64,000 bases of DNA from NCBI GenBank assembly GCA_001801685.1, contig MGYJ01000061.1:220924-284923 (forward strand), read 5' to 3'. Below, piece by piece: positions 17,848-26,404 of this stretch. A program made the position numbers and the translations under genes. Source of the DNA: Gammaproteobacteria bacterium RIFCSPHIGHO2_12_FULL_63_22 (GTDB lineage: Bacteria; Pseudomonadota; Gammaproteobacteria; Xanthomonadales; Xanthomonadaceae). Position 1 is the first letter of the stretch; each line of letters opens with the position of its first letter. Below the pieces are notes generated by a model, which was not told the DNA's origin, made no database searches, and saw nothing but the letters and a program-made list of their open reading frames with translations.

Positions 17848-19271
17848 GCGGCTTGCTCCGTTTGCGCGCGGGCGAATTGCAGCGGGTCGGCAATGCAACC
17901 GGCCAGGGCGGAGGCGGCGGCAATGCGCGGACTGGCCAACACCGTGCGAGCGCCCGGTCCCTGGCGACCTTCGAAATTCCGGTTGCTGGTGCTGACCACC
18001 AACTGCCCGGGCTTGGCGAGGTCGCCGTTCATGGCGATGCACATCGAGCAACCCGGCTCGCGCCATTCGGCGCCGGCGGCGCGGAAAACCTGGTCCAGTC
18101 CCTCGGCTTCCGCTTCGCGCTGCACGGCGACGGAGCCGGGCACCACCAGCATCCGCACACGCGATGCGATTCGCCGTCCGCGCAGCAATTCGGCTGCGGC
18201 GCGCAGGTCGCCCAGTCGCGAATTGGTGCAGCTGCCCAGGAACACCAGGTCCACCGGCATGCCCGCCATCGGCTTGCCCGATTCCACGTGCATGTATTCC
18301 AGTGCGCGTCGTTCCTGCAGGTCGCGCGGCGCGGGCACCGGCGCATGCAGCGTCGTGACCATGCCCGGATGGGTGCCGTAGCTGATGGTGGGGCGCACGT
18401 CGGCGGCGTCGAAGCGTTGTTCGCGGTCGTAGCTGGCGCCTTCGTCGCTGGGCAGCGCGCGCCAATGCGCGAGGGCGCGATCCCAGGCTTCGCCCTGTGG
18501 CGCCATCGGCCGTCCCTTGAGGTAGGCGAAGGTGGTTTCATCGGGCGCGATCAAGGCGGCGCGCGCGCCTGCCTCGATGGACATGTTGCACAGGGTCATG
18601 CGCTGTTCCATGTCCAGCGCACGGATGGCGCTGCCGCGGAACTCCAGCACATAGCCGGTTCCGCCATTGACGCCGATCTTGCCGATCAGGTGCAGGGCGA
18701 GATCCTTGGCGCTGGTCTCCGCCGGCAATTTGCCTTCCACGTGGATGGCGAAATTCTTCGGCTTGCGCTGCAGCAGGCACTGCGTCGCCAGTACATGGCC
18801 GACTTCAGTCGTGCCGATGCCGAAGGCCAGCGCGCCAAAGGCGCCGTGCGTGGTCGTGTGGCTGTCGCCGCAGACGATGGTCATGCCCGGCTGAGTCGCG
18901 CCGAGCTCCGGGCCGATCACATGGACGATGCCGCGGTGCTCGCTGCTCCAGCCGTGCAGCTTCACGCCGAACTGCATGCAGTTGATTTCCAGCTGCTGCA
19001 CCTGCGCGGCGGCCTCGGCGTTGGCGTACAGATGCTGGCCCAGGTCGTCGGTGGGCGTGGTCGGCGTGGAATGGTCGAGTGTCGCCAGCACGCGATCCGG
19101 TCGCCGCACGGGCAATCCCCGCATGCGCAGTTCGTCGAAGGCCTGCGGCGAGGTCACTTCGTGGATCAGGTGCAGGTCGATGTACAGGATGCCCGGCGTG
19201 GACTTCGTTTCAGCCAACACCTGGTGGGAGTCCCACAGCTTGTCGAGCAAGGTGCGTTTGTTGGCGGACAT
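17844..19271 (-). CDS. leuC: 3-Isopropylmalate dehydratase large subunit
   Basis: A 475-residue aconitase-family subunit with a 4Fe-4S cluster, isomerising 2- to 3-isopropylmalate. Landmarks are [12 protein letters not shown] near the N-terminus, [20 protein letters not shown], and cluster cysteines in [15 protein letters not shown] and GCSMCIAMN. The ATG at 19271 shares one base with the ilvE stop; a GTG immediately before it gives the 476-residue track version and cannot be excluded. Confidence 0.96.
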   Translation of the reverse strand: MSANKRTLLDKLWDSHQVLAETKSTPGILYIDLHLIHEVTSPQAFDELRMRGLPVRRPDRVLATLDHSTPTTPTDDLGQHLYANAEAAAQVQQLEINCMQFGVKLHGWSSEHRGIVHVIGPELGATQPGMTIVCGDSHTTTHGAFGALAFGIGTTEVGHVLATQCLLQRKPKNFAIHVEGKLPAETSAKDLALHLIGKIGVNGGTGYVLEFRGSAIRALDMEQRMTLCNMSIEAGARAALIAPDETTFAYLKGRPMAPQGEAWDRALAHWRALPSDEGASYDREQRFDAADVRPTISYGTHPGMVTTLHAPVPAPRDLQERRALEYMHVESGKPMAGMPVDLVFLGSCTNSRLGDLRAAAELLRGRRIASRVRMLVVPGSVAVQREAEAEGLDQVFRAAGAEWREPGCSMCIAMNGDLAKPGQLVVSTSNRNFEGRQGPGARTVLASPRIAAASALAGCIADPLQFARAQTEQAA

Positions 19272-20221
19272 CACGCGGCCTCCATTTCACGGGCGGCGGT
19301 TTCCGTCACCGGCGTCAGCCAGCCCCACTGGTCGGCGGTGCTGCCGTCGAACAGGCCGAAGAAAGCCTTCTGCAGGGCCTTGGTCACCGGGCCGGGTTGG
19401 CCCTTGCCGACCTGCTTGCGATCGACCGAGCGCACTGGCGTGATTTCCGCGGCAGTGCCGGTCATGAAGACTTCGTCGGCGAAATACAGCATTTCGCGCG
19501 GCAGCGATTGTTCCACCACCTCATAGCCCAACTCGCGGGCCAGCGTGAACACGGTATCTCGCGTGATGCCGCACAGGATGCTTGCGCCGGCCGAGGGCGT
19601 ATATATCCGTCCCTTGTGCACGACGAAGATATTTTCGCCGGCGCCCTCGCTCAGCAAGCCGCCCGGCGCCAACGCGATGCCTTCGACGAATCCGCCACGC
19701 ACTGCTTCCTGCGCGATCAACTGGCTCGACAAATAATTGCCGCCTGCCTTCGCGCCGGTGGGATAAGTGTTTGGCGCAGCCCGCGTCCACGAGCTCACGC
19801 AGACATCCACGCCGTCCTGCAAGGCAGCAGCGCCATGCATGCTGCCCCATTCGATGGCGATGATGGCGACATCCACCGCCACGTCCGCCGAAGGCGCCAG
19901 GCTGAAGGTGAAGCCCGAGCGATAGGCGATGGGACGGACGTAGGCACTGGCCAGGCCGGTGGCGCGGATGACTTCTTCGCAGGCTCGGTTGATCTGGTCG
20001 GGCGTGTAGGGGATGGCCAGGTCGTAGATCTTTGCCGAGTTGAACAGGCGCTCGGTGTGTTCGGCCAGGCGGAAATACTGCGGGCCTTGTGGCGTGGCGT
20101 AGACGCGCTCGCCTTCGAACACCGACGACCCGTAGTGCAGCGCATGCGCGCCGACATGCACGCTGGCCTCATGCCAGGGTTTGATGCGGCCGTTGTGCCA
20201 GAGCAGGGAAGGGGCTTTCAT
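19271..20221 (-). CDS. ilvE: Branched-chain amino acid aminotransferase
   Basis: A 316-residue fold-type IV PLP transaminase that performs the last step of valine, leucine and isoleucine synthesis. [20 protein letters not shown] near the N-terminus and [17 protein letters not shown] (PLP lysine region) are typical, as is [17 protein letters not shown]. The ATG at 20221 follows GGAG at good distance. The track start, a TTG at 20239 overlapping the leuA stop, is less likely but would also couple the genes. Confidence 0.94.
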   Translation of the reverse strand: MKAPSLLWHNGRIKPWHEASVHVGAHALHYGSSVFEGERVYATPQGPQYFRLAEHTERLFNSAKIYDLAIPYTPDQINRACEEVIRATGLASAYVRPIAYRSGFTFSLAPSADVAVDVAIIAIEWGSMHGAAALQDGVDVCVSSWTRAAPNTYPTGAKAGGNYLSSQLIAQEAVRGGFVEGIALAPGGLLSEGAGENIFVVHKGRIYTPSAGASILCGITRDTVFTLARELGYEVVEQSLPREMLYFADEVFMTGTAAEITPVRSVDRKQVGKGQPGPVTKALQKAFFGLFDGSTADQWGWLTPVTETAAREMEAA

Positions 20222-20235
20222 GGTCTGTTGCTCCG

Positions 20236-21867
20236 TCAAGGCTGGAGTGCGGCGCGCATCGGCGTCGACACGGATGGATTGGAATGGGCTGGGTGCGGGG
20301 GCACTGAGGGCGATTGATCGGCCAGTCGTTCGATCCGATTGACGACTTCCAGCGCGGCCAACGCCGCTGCTTCAACGATGTCGGTGGACACGCCATTGCC
20401 ACGGATGGAGCGACCCGCGTGCTCGACGGTCAGCGTTGCCTGCCCCTGTGCGTCGCCACCGAGGCTGAGCGAGCGCACCTGGAAATCACCGATGGCCAGG
20501 TCATGGCCGGTGGCGCGTTCGATCGCGCGCACCACGGCGTGCACCGGCCCGTCGCCGATGGACGCCTCGGACGCCTGTCGACCGTCCTCGTGCGACAGCT
20601 TCACCGTTGCGGACGCCATGCCGCCGACGTGGCTGGAGGTGTGCAACTGCGCGATCCGCCACGGGCCCAGCGCATCGGGATCGCGGCCCAGCGCCATGGC
20701 TTCCAGGTCGTTGTCGAATACCTCGCGTTTGCGATCGGCCAGGGTCTTGAAGCGGGTGAAGATCTCGTCGAGCTGGGCGTCGTCCGGGTGATGGCCCAGG
20801 CCCGCCAGCCGCTCGCGCAGCGCGTGCCGGCCGCTGTGCTTGCCCAGCACCAACTGCGACTGGGCAAAGCCGACGTCTTCGGGACGCATGATTTCGTAGG
20901 TGCCGCGGTGCTTGAGCATGCCGTGCTGGTGGATGCCGGCTTCATGCGCGAAGGCGTTTTCGCCGACCACGGCCTTGTTGCGCGGCAGGCTCATTCCCAG
21001 CAGGTTGGTCAGCAGGCGCGCGGTCGGGTAGAGGCGCTGGGTGGCGATGCCGGTATCCACGCCGAACAACTCCGAGCGCGTCTTCAGGGCCATCACGATC
21101 TCTTCCAGCGCGGCGTTGCCGGCGCGCTCGCCGATGCCGGTGAGGGTGCACTCGACCTGCCTTGCGCCCGCCGCCACGGCGGCCAGGCTGTTCGCCACCG
21201 CCATGCCCAGGTCGTTGTGGCAGTGCACGCTGATGATGGCTCGATCCATATTTCGCACGTGCTTGCGCAGGTAGGCGATGCGCTCGCCCATTTCGGCAGG
21301 CGTGGTGTAACCGACCGTGTCGGGCACGTTGAAGGTGCCGGCGCCGGCGTCGATCACCGCGGCCATCACCTCGGCCAGGTACTCGGGTTCAGTGCGCATC
21401 GCGTCTTCAGCGGAAAATTCCACGTCGTCACACAATTGCCGGGCGCGGCGCACGCCCGCGACCGCGTTGTCGATGACCTGCTGCTTGCTCATGGACAGCT
21501 TGTGTTCGCGGTGCAGCGGACTGGTGGCGATGAAGACGTGGATGCGCGATTTCTGCGCGGGTTCCAGCGCCCTGGCGGCCGCTTCGATGTCGCCGAACTG
21601 GCAGCGGGCCAGCGCGCAGACGGTCGGGCCGCGCAGGTCGCCGGCGATGGCGTGCACTGCGGCGAAGTCCTCGTCGGAGGCCTGCGCGAAGCCCGCTTCG
21701 ATGATGTCCACGCCAAGGTCGGCAAGTGCCTGGGCCAGCCGGCGCTTCTGCGCGCGGCTCATCGAATAGCCGGGCGCCTGTTCACCGTCGCGCAGCGTCG
21801 TATCGAAGATCCGCACGCGGTCGCGGGCGGGTTCGGCAGTTTTGGCGTCTGGATTTTGTGTTTGCAT
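20236..21867 (-). CDS. leuA: 2-Isopropylmalate synthase
   Basis: A 543-residue enzyme condensing acetyl-CoA with 2-oxoisovalerate, the first committed step of leucine synthesis. The catalytic domain opens with IFDTTLRDGEQAPGYSM. VHCHNDLGMAVANSLAA supplies metal ligands, and GENAFAHEAGIHQHGML marks the subdomain. The C-terminal part is the LeuA allosteric domain that normally senses leucine. The track ORF begins at 21906 inside the attenuator; the ATG at 21867 (MQTQNPDAKTAEPARD) is the real start. The ribosome binding site is weak. It is first in the operon, behind a leader peptide and terminator. Confidence 0.95.
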   Translation of the reverse strand: MQTQNPDAKTAEPARDRVRIFDTTLRDGEQAPGYSMSRAQKRRLAQALADLGVDIIEAGFAQASDEDFAAVHAIAGDLRGPTVCALARCQFGDIEAAARALEPAQKSRIHVFIATSPLHREHKLSMSKQQVIDNAVAGVRRARQLCDDVEFSAEDAMRTEPEYLAEVMAAVIDAGAGTFNVPDTVGYTTPAEMGERIAYLRKHVRNMDRAIISVHCHNDLGMAVANSLAAVAAGARQVECTLTGIGERAGNAALEEIVMALKTRSELFGVDTGIATQRLYPTARLLTNLLGMSLPRNKAVVGENAFAHEAGIHQHGMLKHRGTYEIMRPEDVGFAQSQLVLGKHSGRHALRERLAGLGHHPDDAQLDEIFTRFKTLADRKREVFDNDLEAMALGRDPDALGPWRIAQLHTSSHVGGMASATVKLSHEDGRQASEASIGDGPVHAVVRAIERATGHDLAIGDFQVRSLSLGGDAQGQATLTVEHAGRSIRGNGVSTDIVEAAALAALEVVNRIERLADQSPSVPPHPAHSNPSVSTPMRAALQP

Positions 21868-21890
21868 GGTTCGCTTTGGCGAGCCGGGCA

Positions 21891-21927
21891 ACAAAAAACC
21901 CCGCATCCGTTTCCGGGTGCGGGGTTT
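21891..21927 (-). terminator. Attenuator: intrinsic terminator in the leu-ilv leader
   Basis: On the minus-strand RNA, AAACCCCGCACCCG pairs with CGGATGCGGGGTTT around a GAAA tetraloop (one C-A mismatch), and the U run TTTTTTGTT follows. It lies between the leader peptide stop and the leuA ATG, 24 bases before leuA, so it can only act as a conditional terminator for the operon. Confidence 0.93.
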
Positions 21928-21977
21928 CAGGTTTTATCGTCAGTTTCAGTATTCGACGAACGCCCTCAGCCCGCACC
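21916..21977 (-). promoter_or_regulatory. Antiterminator pairing for the leu-ilv attenuator
   Basis: GGTGCGGG (comp 21970-21977), in the last codons of the leader peptide, is exactly complementary to CCCGCACC (comp 21916-21923), the 5' arm of the terminator. The two pairings exclude each other. A ribosome stalled on the Leu/Val/Ile codons leaves GGTGCGGG free to capture the terminator arm. A ribosome that reaches the stop codon covers it and lets the terminator form. The pairing is seen directly; the mechanism is inferred from classical attenuation. Confidence 0.7.
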
Positions 21978-22103
21978 TCCGGGGATAATAAGGACGAGTA
22001 CGAGTACGAGCGCTACGAGGGCCGACAGCGGCGCCAAGCCAATCGCGAACACCGGGAGGACCCGGGCGTTCTGGATTGCGTGCGTGGCGTGGTGTGAAGG
22101 CAT
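21966..22103 (-). CDS. Leu-ilv operon leader peptide (45 aa)
   Basis: A short ORF absent from the track. Its C-terminal part reads LSALVALVLVLVLIIPGGAG; in total 8 Leu, 6 Val and 4 Ile in 45 residues, with twelve consecutive codons containing eleven branched-chain residues. This is the composition of an ilv-type leader peptide that senses charging of all three branched-chain tRNAs. It is directly followed by a terminator and then leuA. There is almost no room for a ribosome binding site between the predicted transcription start and the ATG. Confidence 0.92.
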   Translation of the reverse strand: MPSHHATHAIQNARVLPVFAIGLAPLSALVALVLVLVLIIPGGAG

Positions 22104-22111
22104 GACCCGAC

Positions 22112-22139
22112 ACTAAACTGCGATTTACAGGCCTGTCAA
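22112..22139 (-). promoter_or_regulatory. Promoter of the leu-ilv operon
   Basis: A perfect TTGACA -35 (comp 22134-22139) is followed after 16 bases by TTTAGT (comp 22112-22117) as -10. The predicted transcription start near 22105 is only a few bases before the leader ATG at 22103, implying a leaderless or nearly leaderless leader mRNA. Sigma-70 type by consensus. Confidence 0.7.
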
Positions 22140-22150
22140 CAGGCAGTTTA
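22114..22150. repeat. Nested inverted repeat over the leu-ilv promoter
   Basis: TAAACTGC (22114-22121) and GCAGTTTA (22143-22150) form a perfect 8-base inverted repeat. They surround the palindrome ACAGGCCTGT (22127-22136), and the two are centred almost on the same point. The repeats cover the -10 and the bases upstream of the -35. This could be an operator for a dimeric regulator, or a hairpin ending cioB transcripts, though there is no U run. Confidence 0.55.
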
Positions 22151-22179
22151 GAGCAGTTGTTCTAGCGGCCCGCGGTCGA

Positions 22180-23169
22180 TCAGTAGCTGAGGGCGCGCGT
22201 CTTGCCCCAGAAGACCCGGTACGAATACGCGGTGTAGCCAAGGATGGCCGGCAGCGTGATGGCGATGCCCACGCCCATGAATTTCAGGGATTCCGTGGCC
22301 GTGGCGGCCTCGAGATAAGTGATCTTGTCCACCACGAGATACGGGAACAGGCTGTAAGCCAGGCCGATGAAAGACAGCAGGAACAGGGACACCGCAGAGG
22401 CGAAGGGCAACCAGGCACGATGCGGTTCCGCCCGGCCCATGCGGGCCAGCGTGCGATGGCAGAGCAGGAAGATTCCAGCCGTAAGCAAGGGGATCGGCGC
22501 CAGCAGGAACAGATTTGGCAGCGCAAACCACTTGTCGAAGATCCGGCTGCTGACGAGTGGCGTCGCCACGGATACCGCGATGATGCCCACGCCGGTCAGC
22601 CACAGGCTTCCGCGCGCCCAGGTGACCGCGCGCGCCAGCAACTCGCCCTCGGTCTTGAGGATCAGCCAGGTCGCGCCGAGCAGGGAATAGCCCGCCACCA
22701 GCGACAATCCGATGCCGAGTGCAAAGGCGATGTTGCCGACCGAGTATTCGAAACCGAGCAGGTAGATGCCGAGCATGAAGCCCTGCGACAAGGTGGTGAG
22801 CAGCGAGCCGAAATAGAACGCGCGGTTCCACCAGATTCGATGGTCGTCGTGCGCCTTCACCCGGAAATCGAAGGCGACCCCGCGCAGGATCAGTCCTCCC
22901 AGCATCGCTGCGACCGGAAGATACAGCCCGCCCAGGATGACGCCGTGGGCCTTCGGAAAGGCAACCAGCAGGATGCCGACACCGAGCACCAGCCAGGTTT
23001 CATTCGCGTCCCAGAACGGGCCGATGGAGGAAATCATCTGGTCCTTCTGCGCATCGGTCGCGCGCCGCACCAGGATGCCGACGCCCAGGTCGTAACCGTC
23101 CAGCACCACGTAGATCAGCATGGACAGGGCCATCAGGAACACGAACACCAGAGGCAGCCATTCGCTCAT
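22180..23169 (-). CDS. cioB: Cyanide-insensitive (bd-type) quinol oxidase subunit II
   Basis: A 329-residue membrane protein of the CydB family with multiple hydrophobic helices. SIGPFWDANETWLVLGVGIL and YFGSLLTTLSQGFMLGIYLL are family segments. Together with subunit I it reduces oxygen to water with electrons from quinol, without pumping protons. Its ATG overlaps the cioA stop (ATGA). It is somewhat shorter than E. coli CydB. No small CydX-type ORF was found downstream. Confidence 0.92.
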   Translation of the reverse strand: MSEWLPLVFVFLMALSMLIYVVLDGYDLGVGILVRRATDAQKDQMISSIGPFWDANETWLVLGVGILLVAFPKAHGVILGGLYLPVAAMLGGLILRGVAFDFRVKAHDDHRIWWNRAFYFGSLLTTLSQGFMLGIYLLGFEYSVGNIAFALGIGLSLVAGYSLLGATWLILKTEGELLARAVTWARGSLWLTGVGIIAVSVATPLVSSRIFDKWFALPNLFLLAPIPLLTAGIFLLCHRTLARMGRAEPHRAWLPFASAVSLFLLSFIGLAYSLFPYLVVDKITYLEAATATESLKFMGVGIAITLPAILGYTAYSYRVFWGKTRALSY

Positions 23170-24509
23170 GCCGGCAACTCCACGCCAGGTTGTTGCTGTT
23201 CGTGGGCTTCATCCATGCCGACGCGCTTGCGCGCCAGGTGGAAGACGACGGTAACGTAGGAAACGATCAGCAGCAGGTACAGCGCCAGGTACATCGCCAG
23301 CGAGATGCCGATGATCGGCGCGGCGGTGCTCGATGCGGCGTCGCGCGTCAGCAGCAGGCCTGATACAAGATAGGGCTGTCGGCCGATCTCGGTGACATAC
23401 CAGCCTGCCAACGTCGCCAGCCAGCCACTGAAGGTCATCAGCACCAGTCCGCGCGCTGCCCAAGTCGACAACGAACCGCCGCGGCGCAACTTGAGCGCGG
23501 CGAACCAGGACGTGAGCAACATCAGCACGCCCATCCCGACCATCACCCGGAAGGCCCAGAACACCGGCGCGACGGGCGGATGTTTTCCTTCGAACTGGTC
23601 CAGCCCGCGAATCTCGCCTTCCGCGTCATGGGTCAGGATGAGGCTGGCCAACTTGGGGACGGAGATGACGGCATCGTTCTTCCTGCCGGCCTCGTCGGGC
23701 AGCGCGAACAGCAAGAGCGGCGCGCCTTTTTCGGTATGCCAGATACCTTCCATTGCCGCGATTTTCGCCGGCTGGTGTTCCAGCGTGTTCAATCCGTGCA
23801 AGTCGCCGACGAATATCTGGATCGGAATTAGCGCGGCAGCCACGAACACTCCCGCGCGCAACGCAGCCAGCACCGCCGGCACGCGGTCACCGCGCAACCA
23901 CTGGTAGGCGGAAATTCCCGCGACCAGGAACGAGGCGGTCAGCCCCGAAGCAATCAGCATATGCGTCAGGCGATAGGGCAGCGAGGGATTGAAGATCACC
24001 TCGAGCCAACTGCTGACATGCGCCTGTCCGTCGATCATCACGAAGCCGTCCGGCGTCTGCATCCAGGAATTCAGCGCCAGGATCCAGAACGCGGAAAGCG
24101 TCGTGCCGGCAGCCACCAGGAAGGTGGCCAGCGTGTGCATGTTGTCCGACACCCGGTCGCGCCCGAACAGCATCACGCCGAGGAAGGTCGCTTCCAGGAA
24201 GAAGGCGCTCAGGACTTCATAGGCGAGCAACGGACCGGCGATGTTGCCGACCGTGTTCATGTAGCCGGGCCAGTTGGTGCCGAACTGGAAACTCATGGTG
24301 ACGCCGCTCACTACGCCCAACGCGAAACTGAGCGCAAAGACCTTCACCCAGAAGGCATAGGCCTTCATCCACTTGCCGTCGCCCGTCGCACGGAAGCGAA
24401 GCTTGAAGAACAGGAGGAACCAGCCCAACGCAATCGTGATCGTCGGGAACAGGATGTGGAAGGAAATGTTGGCAGCGAACTGGATTCGGGCGAGGTCGAT
24501 GGGATCCAT
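23166..24509 (-). CDS. cioA: Cyanide-insensitive (bd-type) quinol oxidase subunit I
   Basis: A 447-residue CydA-family haem protein. ARIQFAANISFHILFPTITI opens the protein with an early His expected to bind haem; SFQFGTNWPGYMNTVGNIAG and EIGRQPYLVSG are family hallmarks. The region between helices that forms the quinol-binding Q-loop is short, as in the CIO branch rather than E. coli CydA of about 520 residues. CIO assignment is inferred from length and similarity. It follows a small membrane-anchored protein gene by 24 bases, probably in one operon. Confidence 0.93.
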   Translation of the reverse strand: MDPIDLARIQFAANISFHILFPTITIALGWFLLFFKLRFRATGDGKWMKAYAFWVKVFALSFALGVVSGVTMSFQFGTNWPGYMNTVGNIAGPLLAYEVLSAFFLEATFLGVMLFGRDRVSDNMHTLATFLVAAGTTLSAFWILALNSWMQTPDGFVMIDGQAHVSSWLEVIFNPSLPYRLTHMLIASGLTASFLVAGISAYQWLRGDRVPAVLAALRAGVFVAAALIPIQIFVGDLHGLNTLEHQPAKIAAMEGIWHTEKGAPLLLFALPDEAGRKNDAVISVPKLASLILTHDAEGEIRGLDQFEGKHPPVAPVFWAFRVMVGMGVLMLLTSWFAALKLRRGGSLSTWAARGLVLMTFSGWLATLAGWYVTEIGRQPYLVSGLLLTRDAASSTAAPIIGISLAMYLALYLLLIVSYVTVVFHLARKRVGMDEAHEQQQPGVELPA

Positions 24510-24533
24510 GCTTGCTTGCCGTCGAGTCCTGGA

Positions 24534-24962
24534 TTACCTGGCTGCGGGTGGTTCGGCAGGGGGCTTGGGAAGCAGTTGTTCCGGGAAAGGCTTGCGGCCT
24601 TCCACGATGTCCTTGATCTCATCCATCTCGAGTCCATACGAGCGTTTGATATTGCGCGGATGGTTTTTCATGTCTTCAAGCACGGCGGCCTTCACCAACT
24701 CGCGGTCCTTGCTGTCCGCAACCACGTCGACTTCGTAGGAAATCAGCATGGGCAGGCCGTCCGGTCCACGAAAGGTGCGGGTCGGCTGCGGAGACAGAGT
24801 CTCGCCGAATGCATTGACGCTGGCGGTGGGTTTGTCCGGTGTGGCGGGGCCGGCGACCGGGGCAGGCCTCACGTCGGGCGAAGCCGGTCGTGTCCGCTGG
24901 CCCAGGAAAAACGCGGCGGCCGCGACGGCGCACACCAACAGCAGGATCCACAGGTTTTTCAT
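24534..24962 (-). CDS. Hypothetical membrane-anchored protein
   Basis: A 142-residue protein with a single N-terminal hydrophobic segment (WILLLVCAVAAAAFFLG), a Pro/Ala-rich linker and a soluble domain with the segment LPMLISYEVDVVADSKDREL. The C-terminus is proline-rich. Topology suggests a periplasmic domain anchored in the inner membrane. I do not recognise the family. It lies just upstream of cioA on the same strand, so it may be expressed with the oxidase, and downstream of tRNA-Ala. Confidence 0.75.
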   Translation of the reverse strand: MKNLWILLLVCAVAAAAFFLGQRTRPASPDVRPAPVAGPATPDKPTASVNAFGETLSPQPTRTFRGPDGLPMLISYEVDVVADSKDRELVKAAVLEDMKNHPRNIKRSYGLEMDEIKDIVEGRKPFPEQLLPKPPAEPPAAR

Positions 24963-24978
24963 GCACCTATCCGGGAAA

Positions 24979-25054
24979 TGGTGGAGCGGAAGGGGATCGA
25001 ACCCTCGACCTCTGCATTGCGAACGCAGCGCTCTCCCAGCTGAGCTACCGCCCC
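24979..25054 (-). tRNA. tRNA-Ala (anticodon CGC)
   Basis: A complete cloverleaf. Acceptor GGGGCGG pairs with CCGCTCC and includes the G3-U70 pair that defines alanine tRNAs. The anticodon loop TTCGCAA gives CGC, reading GCG. The T-loop is TTCGATC, and CCA is encoded. A promoter lies directly upstream (25064-25092). Confidence 0.96.
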
Positions 25055-25063
25055 ACTGGGGTG

Positions 25064-25092
25064 ATGATACCCCGGGCGTCGGGCGGAGCCAA
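25064..25092 (-). promoter_or_regulatory. Promoter of tRNA-Ala
   Basis: TTGGCT (comp 25087-25092), a 17-base spacer and TATCAT (comp 25064-25069) place the transcription start about 2-4 bases before the tRNA. The stretch between -10 and start is GC-rich (CACCCCAG), the discriminator type associated with stringent control of stable RNA genes. Confidence 0.65.
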
Positions 25093-25105
25093 TCCGTGCG
25101 GCCGG

Positions 25106-26404
25106 CTAGCCTTCGAGGTTAAGCAAGCGATCACGAAGATGGCCGTAGTCGGGCTGCATGGCTTCGGCGTGGCTGGGTCGGGCGAGCAGCGCGGCCAGCA
25201 TCGGGGGCACCGGCACGGGCCCGTGGACCAGGGGCTCCACCACGCCTTCGAATTTCGCCGCGTGGGCCGTCGCCACGATCGCCCAGGCGTCGGCCGGATT
25301 GCGAGGGCTCGATTGCAGGGCGTGCAGGGCCGTCGCGGTGTGCGGACAAATCACTCGACCGGTATGCGCGTGGTGGCGAACGATGGCTTCGCGGATCTGC
25401 TCGTCGGAGGTTGCGATTGCAGTGAAGGAAGCCCGTAGCAGCGTGTCCTCGGGATACATCCATCGAAGTCGCTCGAAATTGCTCGGCGCGCCGACATCCA
25501 TGGCATTGGCCAACGTCTGCTGGCTGGCCTGCGGCGTGTAGTCCGCGCCTGAAAAATAGTGCGGCAGCACATCGTTGGCATTGGTGGCGAGCACGATCTG
25601 TCCGATCGGCAGGCCGATCCGGCGTGCGAGAGCGGCGGCCGCGGCGTTGCCCAGGTTGCCGGTCGGAATGATGAAGTTCAGCACTGACCGCGTCAGGCGA
25701 AAATGCGCCAGCGACGCCTGGGCGTAGTAGACCATCTGCGGCAACCAGCGGCCCAGGCTGATGCTGTTGGCGGAACTAAGCGGTACGGCCGATTGCAGGC
25801 CGGTGTCGGCCAAGGCCTGTTTCACCAGCGCCTGGCAGTCATCGAAGTTTCCGCGCACGGCAAGGGCAAGTACGTTGTCGCCGAAGCATCCCAGCTGGTG
25901 CGCCTGTCGCGGCGACACACGGCCGTCGGGGTACAGGATGACCACGCGCATGCCCGGCAGCCGATGGAAGGCGGCGGCAACCGCTGCCCCGGTGTCGCCC
26001 GACGTCGCGACGAGGATCGTCAGGGGGCGTGCATCGGGGCGCGGCAGTCGCTGGAGGCACGCAGCAAGGAAGCGCGCGCCGACATCCTTGAACGCGGCAG
26101 TAGGGCCATGGAACAGCTCGAGCTGGAAGATCCTGCCGCCTTCGACCGCAACCAGCGGGGTTTCGAAGTTGAAGGCTTGCGAGCAAATGGCAGGAAGTCC
26201 ACCGAGCAATGCATCGCCCTCGAAGAAGGGCGTCAACAAGGGCACCGCAACTTCCGCCAGTGAATTCGCAGTATCGAAATCCGCCACTTCCAGCCGGGGC
26301 AGGGACTCAGGCACGTACAGGCCGCCGTCAGGCGCGAGGCCGGCGGCAAGCGCCACGCCGATATCGACCCGCGGCGCATTGCCGCGCGTGCTCACGTACT
26401 TCAT
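25106..26404 (-). CDS. thrC: Threonine synthase
   Basis: A 432-residue PLP enzyme converting O-phosphohomoserine to threonine. The PLP lysine lies in [38 protein letters not shown] is the substrate loop and [20 protein letters not shown] the phosphate-binding region. The start [16 protein letters not shown] at 26404 overlaps the thrB stop as ATGA; the longer track ORF extends into thrB. It is the last gene of the threonine operon, followed by the tRNA-Ala promoter. Confidence 0.95.
   Translation of the reverse strand: MKYVSTRGNAPRVDIGVALAAGLAPDGGLYVPESLPRLEVADFDTANSLAEVAVPLLTPFFEGDALLGGLPAICSQAFNFETPLVAVEGGRIFQLELFHGPTAAFKDVGARFLAACLQRLPRPDARPLTILVATSGDTGAAVAAAFHRLPGMRVVILYPDGRVSPRQAHQLGCFGDNVLALAVRGNFDDCQALVKQALADTGLQSAVPLSSANSISLGRWLPQMVYYAQASLAHFRLTRSVLNFIIPTGNLGNAAAAALARRIGLPIGQIVLATNANDVLPHYFSGADYTPQASQQTLANAMDVGAPSNFERLRWMYPEDTLLRASFTAIATSDEQIREAIVRHHAHTGRVICPHTATALHALQSSPRNPADAWAIVATAHAAKFEGVVEPLVHGPVPVPPMLAALLARPSHAEAMQPDYGHLRDRLLNLEG

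Noticed and set aside
20236-21906. leuA starting at 21906 with MRGFLLPGSPKR
   Set aside because: Those codons lie within the attenuator hairpin and T-tract; the conserved protein starts at the ATG at 21867.
22104-22179. Possible CydX-like small subunit after cioB
   Set aside because: The interval contains no ORF with a membrane helix; it is taken up by the leu-ilv promoter and inverted repeats.
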